A DNA stretch of 64,000 bases from CAYUIV01 sp964444925 (lineage in GTDB: Bacteria > Pseudomonadota > Gammaproteobacteria > Diplorickettsiales > Diplorickettsiaceae): NCBI GenBank assembly GCA_964444925.1, contig CAYUIV010000003.1, positions 1 to 64,000 of the forward strand, in the 5' to 3' direction. The translations under genes were made by a program, and so were the position numbers. Shown here piece after piece: positions 36,392 through 46,099 of the stretch (positions are counted from its first letter, which is position 1; every line of letters starts with the position of its first letter). The notes under the pieces were generated by a model. The model made no database searches and had not been told where the DNA came from. It was given only the letters and a program-made list of their open reading frames with translations.

Positions 36392-39300
36392 ATGACCGTT
36401 TCTGTTGATACTTATGATCAAAATTTAGCATTTGCACGGAAACCAAATTTTCCGTTTCGTGTTAATTTCGGAAGTCAATCACCTATTGTAGAACCACCTT
36501 ATCTATTAGCAGCCCCTATTGATTCCTATAATCAGTTTTTACAGTCCGATATACCGCCAGAAGAACGAATAAATAAGGGTCTACATGCTGCTTTACAATC
36601 CGTTTTTCCTATATCAGGTCATGGAAGTACAGATGCAGTGTTAGAATATGTCAGCTATTATATTGGTGAACCTGCTTTTGACATACACGAATGCCGCGCA
36701 CGTAGTTTAACTTATGGTGCACCTTTAAAAGTAAAGATGCGTCTTATCATTTATGATAAAGAAACAAGTACAGTCAATAACAAGAAAATACACAATATCA
36801 AAGAACAAGACGTCTATATGGGAGAAATCCCATTAATTACTGAAACAGGCGCATTCATAATTAATGGAACCGATCGTGTCGTTGTCTCTCAGCTTTATCG
36901 GTCTCCAGGGGTGTTGTTTGAGCACGATAAAGGAAAAAAGCATGCTTCAGGAAAGTTGTTATATACAGCGCGTATTATTCCCTACCGGGGTTCTTGGCTA
37001 GATTTTGAATTTGATTCAAAAGATAATATCTTCGCTAAAATTGATTGTCGACGTAAACTACCTATTACAGTACTTTTACGTGCTTTAGGATATAGTAATG
37101 AAGAAATACTTGCTATCTTTTTCGATAATGATTGCTTTTCCATTCATAAAGATGAAATTAAATTATCTATTATACCAGAACGTTTAAGAGGAGAAATTGC
37201 TGTATTTGACATTATTGATAAAAATGCCAATGTTATCGTTTCACAGGGCCAGCGTATCACTAATCGTCATATTCAAAAACTTCGAGAAATTAATTTAGAA
37301 CAATTAACCGTTCCGCCTGAGTATCTAATAGGTAAAACACTTGCAAAAACACTTGTCAACACTCAAACAGGTGAAGTGATTCTAGAAGCAAACACAGAAC
37401 TTACTCTTGAGCATATACAAGCGCTTGCTGCTGCAGGTGTATCTCGTCTTGAAACATTGCACACCAATGAACTAGATGCAGGACCCTATGTTTCAAATAC
37501 ATTACGAGTTGATACGACTAGTAATATGCAAGAGGCATTAGTCGAAATTTATCGCTGTATACGTCCAGGTGAACTTCCAAATAAAGAAGCAGCAGAAAAT
37601 CTATTCAAAAACCTATTTTTTGCACCAGAGCGTTACGATTTATCTGATATCGGACGAATGAAACTGAATTTTCGTTTAGGTAGAGAATCTATTGAAGGAT
37701 CTAGACTACTAAGCAAAGAAGATATTATTGATGTTTTAAAAGTTTTAATCAATCTTCGTAATAATAAAGGAAAAGTGGATGATGTTGATCATCTTGGAAA
37801 TAGACGTGTAAGGCGTGTAGGAGAACTGGTTGAAAATCAATTTCGCTTATGTCTTGTAAGATTAGAACGAATGGTTAAAGAAGGCTTAAGTCGCACCGAA
37901 GTTGAAGAAGTGATGCCTCAAGACTTAATTAATGCTAAACCCATTATTGCAGTACTTAAAGAATTCTTCAGTTCTAGTCAACTTTCTCAGTTTATGGATG
38001 AATGCAATCCTTTAGCTACCATTACACATACACGTAACTATTCGTCAGTAGGGGGTCAAAATGGTGTATCACGCGATAGAGCTGGGCACGAAATCCGTGA
38101 AGTACATTCTACTTATTATGGAAAATTTTGTCCTATTCAAACACCTGAAGGGGCCAATATCGGTTTAATTAATTCTTTGGCACTTTTAGGTAGTATTGAT
38201 AAATTTGGTTTTGTAGTTACTCCTTATCGTAAAGTAATCAATGGTCGTGCCACAAAAGAAATAGAGTACCTTTCAGCCATCACAGAAGAAAATTATATCA
38301 TTGCACAAGTCAATGCCTCATTAGATACTAACGAGAGATTAACTGATCCTTTGGTTCAAGCGCGTCATTTAGGAGACTCTATCTTGACTACCCCGGATAA
38401 AGTAAACTATATGGATGTTTCACCTGCACAAATTGTTTCAGTTGCTGCCTCACTTATCCCATTTTTAGAGCATAATGATGCAAATAGAGCGCTTATGGGA
38501 TCTAATATGCAACGTCAAGCTGTTCCTTTATTAAAACCAGAAAAGCCGTTAGTAGGGACAGGTATGGAACAAAAAGTTGCAAATGATTCAAATGTTGTCA
38601 TCGTTGCTAAACGCAGCGGTATTGTACACTCTACGGATGCAAGCCGCATTGTTGTGCATGTTGATCAAGTAGATGCTCAAACAGAAGAAGGTATTGATAT
38701 TTATAATTTAATTAAATACGGTCGATCCAATCAAGGTACCTGTCATAACCATTTGCCCCTAGTCAGTCCTGGTTTAAAAGTTAAAAAAGGTGATCTACTT
38801 GCAGATGGTTCTTCTATCGACGTTGGTGAACTAGCACTTGGACAAAATGTGCTTGTGGCATTTATGCCCTGGAACGGCTTTAACTATGAAGACTCTGTTG
38901 CTATTTCTGAAAAACTTGTAAGAAATGATACTTTTACCAGTATTCATATCGAAGAATTAACCTGTATCGCCCGTGATGGTCCGTTAGGACCTGAAGAGAT
39001 TACAGCTGACATTCCAAATATCAGTGCAAGCATGCTCAATAATTTAGATGAATCTGGTATTGTACGATTAGGCGCTTCGGTTGGCGTTGGAGATATATTA
39101 ATTGGAAAAGTCACGCCTAAAGGTGAAACGCAATTAACTCCCGAAGAAAAGCTACTGCGTGCTATTTTTGGGGAAAAAGCTTCTGATGTGAAAGATACCT
39201 CATTACGAGTACCAGCTGGTATGAGTGGTAAAGTAATCGATGTCTCCATCTTTACACGAGAAGGGTTAAAAAAAGATACACGAGCACTTGAAATTGAACA

Positions 39301-40534
39301 AAATGCAACGCAACAATCTAAAAAAGATGAAGAAGATGAGTTAAAAATTAGAGAACAAAATTTTTATGAGCGCATCAAAACAGTACTTACTGGTTCAACT
39401 GTTGCAAATGACGTTAGTACAATTAAGGCAGGCAGTGTCTTAACAGCAAAAGATCTGATTTCTCTTCCTAAAGAAATTTGGCTAAAAATAGAGCTTAGTG
39501 ACGAAAAAAGCAATACAATACTGCAATTTGCTAAACAAAATTTTCAAGAAACATGTGCTGCTTTGGAAAAGAAATATGATCGTAAACGAGAAAAAATTAC
39601 ACAAAATGATGAATTAGCGCCAGGTGTACTAAAAATTATTAAAGTAAGACTTGCGGTGAATCGTCGTATTCAACCCGGGGATAAAATTGCAGGTCGTCAT
39701 GGTAACAAAGGTGTCATATCGAAAATTATTCCTGTAGAAGATATGCCCTATATGGAAGATGGCACTCCTATAGATATTATCCTAAACCCATTAGGTGTCC
39801 CTTCGCGTATGAATATTGGACAAATTTTGGAAACGCATTTAGGTTGGGCGGCTAAAACACTAGGGAGTAAAATAGGTAAGTTACTCGATAAAAAAGATTC
39901 TGTTGGCTCCATTCGTGAACTTTTAACTGAAATTTATAGTCAAGAAAAGAACAATACAAAAGTAGAGCAGTTACAATCTTTAGATGATAAAGCCGTATTA
40001 CATCTTGCAAACTATTTAAGAAAGGGTGTTCCTATGGCAACCCCTGTATTTGACGGTGTATCCGAGCAAAAAATCAAAAGCATGCTCAAGCTTGCAGATT
40101 TACCTACAAGTGGACAAACTATTTTATATGATGGCTTGACAGGTCGAGCATTTGACCGTCCTATCACGGTAGGATATATCTATATGCTTAAACTTAATCA
40201 TTTAGTTGATGACAAGATGCATGCAAGATCAACAGGATCATATAGTTTAGTAACGCAGCAGCCACTAGGAGGAAAGGCACAATTTGGTGGACAACGTTTT
40301 GGTGAAATGGAAGTATGGGCATTGCAAGGCTACGGTGCTGCTTATACTTTAAGAGAAATGTTAACAATCAAATCAGATGATGTAAATGGACGCGCGCGTA
40401 TCTATAAAGCTATTATAGACGGATCTCAAAGCATCGTGCCAGGTCGACCTGAATCTTTTAATGTTTTGATGAAAGAAATTCGATCTTTGGGTATGCGTGC
40501 AGATTTAGAGCAAAAAAACGCAGATGAATTTTAA
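36392..40534 (+). CDS. rpoB: DNA-directed RNA polymerase subunit beta
   Basis: Catalytic beta subunit. It is 1380 residues (E. coli 1342), complete. The rifampicin-pocket region SSQLSQFMD starts at 528. Asp536, His546 and Ser551 (E. coli 516, 526, 531) are conserved, but E. coli Arg529 is Asn549 and neighbours are changed. KIAGRHGNKG and the C-terminal GGKAQFGGQRFGEMEVWAL region are typical. Only 51 bases follow rplL, without the attenuator spacing of E. coli. rpoC follows after 30 bases. Confidence 0.98.
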   Translation: MTVSVDTYDQNLAFARKPNFPFRVNFGSQSPIVEPPYLLAAPIDSYNQFLQSDIPPEERINKGLHAALQSVFPISGHGSTDAVLEYVSYYIGEPAFDIHECRARSLTYGAPLKVKMRLIIYDKETSTVNNKKIHNIKEQDVYMGEIPLITETGAFIINGTDRVVVSQLYRSPGVLFEHDKGKKHASGKLLYTARIIPYRGSWLDFEFDSKDNIFAKIDCRRKLPITVLLRALGYSNEEILAIFFDNDCFSIHKDEIKLSIIPERLRGEIAVFDIIDKNANVIVSQGQRITNRHIQKLREINLEQLTVPPEYLIGKTLAKTLVNTQTGEVILEANTELTLEHIQALAAAGVSRLETLHTNELDAGPYVSNTLRVDTTSNMQEALVEIYRCIRPGELPNKEAAENLFKNLFFAPERYDLSDIGRMKLNFRLGRESIEGSRLLSKEDIIDVLKVLINLRNNKGKVDDVDHLGNRRVRRVGELVENQFRLCLVRLERMVKEGLSRTEVEEVMPQDLINAKPIIAVLKEFFSSSQLSQFMDECNPLATITHTRNYSSVGGQNGVSRDRAGHEIREVHSTYYGKFCPIQTPEGANIGLINSLALLGSIDKFGFVVTPYRKVINGRATKEIEYLSAITEENYIIAQVNASLDTNERLTDPLVQARHLGDSILTTPDKVNYMDVSPAQIVSVAASLIPFLEHNDANRALMGSNMQRQAVPLLKPEKPLVGTGMEQKVANDSNVVIVAKRSGIVHSTDASRIVVHVDQVDAQTEEGIDIYNLIKYGRSNQGTCHNHLPLVSPGLKVKKGDLLADGSSIDVGELALGQNVLVAFMPWNGFNYEDSVAISEKLVRNDTFTSIHIEELTCIARDGPLGPEEITADIPNISASMLNNLDESGIVRLGASVGVGDILIGKVTPKGETQLTPEEKLLRAIFGEKASDVKDTSLRVPAGMSGKVIDVSIFTREGLKKDTRALEIEQNATQQSKKDEEDELKIREQNFYERIKTVLTGSTVANDVSTIKAGSVLTAKDLISLPKEIWLKIELSDEKSNTILQFAKQNFQETCAALEKKYDRKREKITQNDELAPGVLKIIKVRLAVNRRIQPGDKIAGRHGNKGVISKIIPVEDMPYMEDGTPIDIILNPLGVPSRMNIGQILETHLGWAAKTLGSKIGKLLDKKDSVGSIRELLTEIYSQEKNNTKVEQLQSLDDKAVLHLANYLRKGVPMATPVFDGVSEQKIKSMLKLADLPTSGQTILYDGLTGRAFDRPITVGYIYMLKLNHLVDDKMHARSTGSYSLVTQQPLGGKAQFGGQRFGEMEVWALQGYGAAYTLREMLTIKSDDVNGRARIYKAIIDGSQSIVPGRPESFNVLMKEIRSLGMRADLEQKNADEF

Positions 40535-40564
40535 AAAATGCTTTTTGATCACTCTAACCCGTGA

Positions 40565-43500
40565 ATGAACAGATACAAAAATACTAATTTTATTCAAGCC
40601 ATAAGCGCTCACAACAATATGATTGATAATCAACAAAACGATACACCTATTTTTATCGAGAAAGATAAGCTTTTTGAGTTAAATCATCACGAAAAAAATG
40701 AATCCACTGTTCCTGATTTTCTAAATCCGTTTCAAGGCTATGTGACTGAAGAGTCAGAGACCTATGAACTCAGTATGGGACTTGCTTCTCCTGAGAGAAT
40801 GAGAGCAGATTCTGATGGAGAGGTGAAAAGTTCTGAAACATTTGGTTATCGTAATGGTAAACCAGTACCTGGTGGCATACACTGCGCTGTTATCTTTGGT
40901 ACAACAAAAGACTACGAATGTTTATGTGGAAAATACAAGCGTTTAAAACATCGTGGTGTCATTTGTGAAAAATGTGGTGTAGAAGTTACTTTATCAAAAG
41001 TACGTCGAGAAAGAATGGGACATGTTGAACTTGTTAGTCCTGTTGCACATATTTGGTTTTTAAAATCACTGCCTTCTTGTATTGGCTTAATGTTAGATAT
41101 GCCTCTACGAGATATCGAACCTGTACTTTATTTTGAAGAATATGTTGTCGTTGACCCAGGAATGACCCCATTGCAGAAAGGACAGCTTTTAACAGAAGAA
41201 GCATATGCTAAAGCACTTGAAGAGTATGGTGATACAGGTGAATTTGAAGCTTATATGGGTGCTGAAGCAATTGAAAAATTACTTATTAATTTAGATTTGA
41301 ACTATGAGATTGAGCATCTGCGCGAGCTAATCCCTACTACGCATTCAGAAACACGTTTGAAAAAATACACTAAGAGACTTAAATTTTTAGAAGAGTTTCA
41401 CACCTCAGGTAATAAACCTGAATGGATGATTTTACGTGTCTTACCTGTCTTACCACCTGATCTACGTCCATTAGTGCCACTTGATGGAGGACGTTTTGCC
41501 TCCTCTGACTTAAACGATTTGTACCGTCGTGTTATTAATCGTAATAATCGTCTTAGACGTTTACTTGAATTAAATACACCCGATATCATTGTGCGTAATG
41601 AAAAAAGAATGCTACAAGAGGCAGTCGACGCACTATTAGATAATGGTCGTCGTGGACGACCTATTACAGGAAATAATAATAAAAGACCGTTAAAATCATT
41701 AACAGATACTTTAAAAGGAAAAAGTGGACGTTTTCGTCAAAACTTGCTTGGAAAACGTGTTGATTATTCGGGTCGATCCGTCATTGTTGTTGGTCCGACC
41801 TTAAGGCTACATCAAGTAGGGTTACCTAAAAAAATGGCTTTGGAGCTATTTAAACCTTTTGTGTTTAATAAATTATTATTTAGAGGTATTGCTAGTACAA
41901 TTAAGGCAGCTAAAAAATTGGTCGATGCCGCTGTATCTGAAGTATGGAATATTCTCGCTGAAGTCATTCACGAACATACTATTTTATTAAATCGTGCACC
42001 CACACTACATCGTTTAGGTATCCTAGGCTTTGAACCTATTTTAGTAGAAGGAAAAGCAATACACATTCATCCTTCAGTCTGTAAAGCATTTAACGCCGAT
42101 TTTGACGGAGATCAAATGGCAGTACATGTTCCTTTGACGCTTGAAGCGCAAATGGAAGCACGTGTATTAATGATGTCTACCAATAATATTTTGTCACCTG
42201 CAAATGGTGAGCCAATTATTATGCCTAATCAAGATATTGTACTAGGCCTTTACTATTTAACACGTGATAAATTAAATGCAAAAGGTGAAGGACAAGTTTT
42301 TGCAAATATTGATGAAATCAATCATTTCTATGAGAAAGAGAAAATAGATCTGCATGCAATCATTAAAGTTCGTATTAAAGAGTATATCGTTAATCCTTTA
42401 CCTACTTATCAAGAAGCTACTCAANNNNNNNNNNNNNNNNNNNNNNNNNNNNNNNNNNNNNNNNNNNNNNNNNNNNNNNNNNNNNNNNNNNNNNNNNNNN
42501 NNNNNNNNNNNNNNNNNNNNNNNNCCTACTTATCAAGAAGCTACTCAAAAACTTCCTGATTACGTAAACACAGAAGATATAGTACAAGAAAAATACACAA
42601 CGCGTTTAGTTGAAACAACGGTTGGACGGGCTTTACTCTCTAAAATTCTTCCAAAAGGTCTATCTTTTGACTTAATTAACCGAGCATTAAATAAAAAGAA
42701 TATTTCTAATTTAGTCAACGAGTGCTATAGACGTTTAGGACCTAAAGAAACCGTTATTCTTTCAGATCAATTGATGTATACAGGCTTTCATCATGCAACA
42801 CGTGCTGGTATTTCATTATGTATTGAAGATTTAGTAGTACCTGAAGAGAAAAAATCATTTGTTCATCAAGCAAAAGATAATATCAAAGAAATTCAATCAC
42901 AGTTTTTAGCAGGATTGTTAACACAAGGCGAACGCTATAACAAAATTGTAGATATTTGGTCTCGTACTAAAGAAAAGGTTGCCCAAGCAATGATGAAAAA
43001 AATTGCAACTGAAAAGATACAAGATAGACAAGGTAACGTTCAATTACAACCTTCGTTTAATTCAGTATTTTTAATGGTAGATTCAGGCGCAAGAGGTTCT
43101 TTAGCACAAATGCAACAACTATCAGGTATGCGTGGTGCTATGACAGATACAAAGGGTTCAATTATTGAGAATGCAATCGAAGCAAGTTTTAGAGACGGCT
43201 TAAGCGTTGCAGAATATTTCATTTCGACACATGGTGCTAGAAAAGGATTGGCTGACACGGCGTTGAAAACAGCTAACTCTGGCTATCTGACGCGTCGTTT
43301 AGTTGACGTAGCACAAGACGTTGTGATTACGATAGAAGATTGCCAAACACTAGAAGGAATACAGATCAGCTCTACAATTGAAGGCAGTGAAATTATGGTT
43401 TCTTTGAAAGAGCGTATTCTAGGCCGCGTGCTAGCAAAAGATATAGAATTATTTGGTGAGGATCAGCACGTTTTAAAACGTAATACCTTATTAGAAGAGT

Positions 43501-45053
43501 CCGTTGTTAATCTTTTGGAAGAAAAAGGTGTAGAACAAGTTATTGTGCGTTCACCTATTACCTGTGTAGCAGAAAACGGTATTTGTGCACTTTGTTATGG
43601 TCGAGATCTTGCAAGAGGCAATTTAGTTAATCTTGGAGAAGCAGTAGGGGTAGTTGCAGCACAATCGATTGGAGAGCCTGGTACACAGCTAACCATGCAA
43701 ACATTTCACGTCGGTGGAGTTGCCTCTCAAATTGCAGTGGTAAACAATGTCACTATTAAATCAAAGGGTATTATCAAATTACATAATGTTAAGCTAATAC
43801 AGCATCAAAGCGGTCATTTTGTAACTATTTCTCGTTCAGGGCAAATTAGTTTGCAGGATACACATGGTCGAGAACGTGAACGGTATAAAGTACCTTATGG
43901 TGCAATGATTTGGATAGTAGATGGTCAAGAAGTAGACGCTGGGCAGATGGTAGCACAGTGGGATCCCCATGCACATCCTATTGTTACAGAAGTTGCAGGA
44001 ACTATTAAGTTTGTTGATTTGATGGAAGGAGTCACAATGCATCATCAAATTGATGAGACAACCGGATTAAGTAATATTATTGTCATGAATGCAAAACAAA
44101 GAAGTGTAGGCCATAAAGAGCTGCGTCCTATGATTCAAATAGTAGATGACGAAGGAAAAGACGTGTTAGTACCTGGTAGTCAAAACATTCCTGTACATTA
44201 TTTCTTGCCAGTTAATGCTGTTTTAGGAATAAATAATGGTGATAAAGTCAGTCCAGGTGATGCAATTGCAAGATTACCCCAAGAAAGTACAAAAACACAA
44301 GATATTACGGGTGGCTTACCAAGAGTTGCAGATCTTTTCGAAGCACGTAAACCCAAAGAACCTGCTGTACTTGCAGAAATAGCAGGTATCGTTAGTTTTG
44401 GAAAAGAAACAAAAGGAAAGCGTCGACTTGTTGTCAGTGGAGAAAAGAACGAAGTATTTGAAGTACTAATTCCAAAATGGCGTAATGTTTCTGTGTTTGA
44501 AGGGGAACACGTAGAAAAAGGTGAGGTGATTGCAGACGGACCACTAAATCCACACGATATTTTACATTTACTTGGTGTAGGTGCATTAACTAACTATATT
44601 GTTAACGAAGTACAAGAAGTATATCGTTTGCAAGGTGTTAAAATTAATGATAAACATATCGAAGTGATTGTTAGAGAGATGCTACGTAATGTGAGTATCA
44701 TCAGTGGTGGCGATAGTTATTTTTTAAAAGGTGAACAACTAGAAGAGTCGCAAGTTAAAAAAGTAAATCAGAAATTATTGCAAGAAGGGAAACGTCCTGC
44801 AACTTACAGACGTGAATTAACGCGAGTATCATTGCAATCTTTAAAAGCAAGATCTTGTTTATCAAAAGCAGCATTTCAAAACACTGTACAAGCACTTACA
44901 AGAGCTGCTATTATTGGAGAAAAAGATAACCTCATGGATTTAAAAGCACGTGTGATTTTAGGTGGTCTGATGCCTGCAGGTACCGGTTTAGCTTATAAAG
45001 AGGGTAGTCTTTTGCCACCAACAGAACAAAGTGCCACTGGTACTTTTGTTTGA
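40565..45053 (+). CDS. rpoC: DNA-directed RNA polymerase subunit beta' (interrupted by an assembly gap)
   Basis: Catalytic beta' subunit. As written it is split by 100 Ns into 40565-42424 and 42525-45053 in different frames. Both gap edges carry the same 24 bases; collapsing them gives one frame of 1454 residues (E. coli 1407). The N-terminal zinc ligands are Cys119, 121, 134 and 137, the active-site DFDGD is at 512-516, and the C-terminal zinc site contains CVAENGICALC. The N-terminus is about 50 residues longer than in E. coli (polar, before SMGLASPERMR). The gene should be treated as intact. Confidence 0.95.
42425..42524. other. assembly gap (100 N) inside rpoC
   Basis: Exactly 100 Ns, a conventional placeholder length. 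The 24 bases before it (42401-42424) and after it (42525-42548) are identical, both encoding PTYQEATQ in the respective rpoC frames. Removing the Ns plus one copy (124 bases) restores a continuous reading frame, so true missing sequence is likely zero. Confidence 0.97.
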
Positions 45054-45120
45054 AAAAAAGAAAAAACCATTTTACAATCTACCGCTTTCAAAGTTTAGAT
45101 AAATGATATAAAGGTATGAC

Positions 45121-45495
45121 ATGCCAACCACTAATCAACTAGTTCGAAGACCTCGTTTTCTAAAGAGAAAAAAATCGAAAGTACCAGCTTTAGCGAATGC
45201 TCCACAAAAGAAGGGAATATGTCGCAATGTTTTTACAATAACACCAAAAAAACCAAATTCTGCTGTAAGAAAAGTAGCACGTGTTTTATTAACGACTAAA
45301 CGCGAAGTAACTGTTTATATTGGTGGTGAAGGGCACAATTTACAGGAGCATTCTTCCGTACTTATTAGAGGTGCAAAAAGACCTGACTTACCTGGTGTAC
45401 GTTATCAAGCAATTCGAGGTGTATTGGATTTAGGCCCTATTGATAACCGTAAACAAGGGCGTTCTAAAGTTGGAACCAAAAAACCTAAATCTTAA
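45121..45495 (+). CDS. rpsL: 30S ribosomal protein S12
   Basis: Decoding-centre protein. It is 124 residues. TPKKPNSA retains Lys43; the second accuracy loop reads RGAKRPDLPGV, so E. coli Lys88 is Pro88. The rest (GGEGHNLQEHS, RKQGRSKVGTKKPK) is typical. AAGG lies upstream of the ATG. It starts 67 bases after rpoC, joining the rpoBC and str operons. Confidence 0.98.
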   Translation: MPTTNQLVRRPRFLKRKKSKVPALANAPQKKGICRNVFTITPKKPNSAVRKVARVLLTTKREVTVYIGGEGHNLQEHSSVLIRGAKRPDLPGVRYQAIRGVLDLGPIDNRKQGRSKVGTKKPKS

Positions 45496-45514
45496 TTGTA
45501 TTGAGAAACTATAT

Positions 45515-46078
45515 ATGCCAAGAAAACCAATTGTTTTAAATCGTCAGAAAATTCAGCCTGATACTTTATACCAAAGTACAGCAGTAACAGCGTTGGCAAA
45601 CGCCATTATGCGACATGGTAAAAAACAATGTGCATTGAAAATTGTTTATGGTGCTTTAACCGATATCAAAAATCAATGGAGTATTACGAATGAAAGTGAC
45701 TCAGTAACTACTGATGAACAAAGTATGCCTACCAATGAGAAAATAATCAAAATGCTCACAAGAAGTATTGAAAATATCACGCCGCGTGTAGAAGTGCGTT
45801 CACAACGCATTGGTGGAGGAACACATCAAGTGCCTAAAATAATCACACCTGCTCGAGGAAATCATTTAGCACACCGTTTCATACGTAAAGCCATGGAAAT
45901 ACATAGGAAAAATACCACCTTTAAACCCGGCGATAAAGCTTCCCAAATCTCATTGGCAATAGTATTACTTAATGCTTATGATAATAAAGGTGAGGTCGCT
46001 AAGATGTGTGCTGATATGCACCGTATGGCAAGATCAAATCAAGCTTATGCTAATGTACGGACTTTTTCTCCTGTATAG
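45515..46078 (+). CDS. rpsG: 30S ribosomal protein S7 with internal insertion
   Basis: Head-assembly protein near the E site. It is 187 residues (E. coli 156-179). The start MPRKPIVLNRQ matches the family; a longer in-frame reading from 45440 overlaps rpsL and is rejected. Between KIVYGALTDIKNQ and the VEVRSQRIGGGTHQVP hairpin there is an extra polar segment of roughly 20 residues (Ser/Thr/Asp/Glu-rich, about 52-75). Confidence 0.95.
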   Translation: MPRKPIVLNRQKIQPDTLYQSTAVTALANAIMRHGKKQCALKIVYGALTDIKNQWSITNESDSVTTDEQSMPTNEKIIKMLTRSIENITPRVEVRSQRIGGGTHQVPKIITPARGNHLAHRFIRKAMEIHRKNTTFKPGDKASQISLAIVLLNAYDNKGEVAKMCADMHRMARSNQAYANVRTFSPV

Positions 46079-46099
46079 GTAAAAAGAGCATCAATATAT

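Noticed and set aside
42401..42548. 24-bp direct repeat as a target-site duplication around an inserted element in rpoC
   Set aside because: The space between is exactly 100 Ns and removal of one copy restores the reading frame; a contig overlap explains it better.
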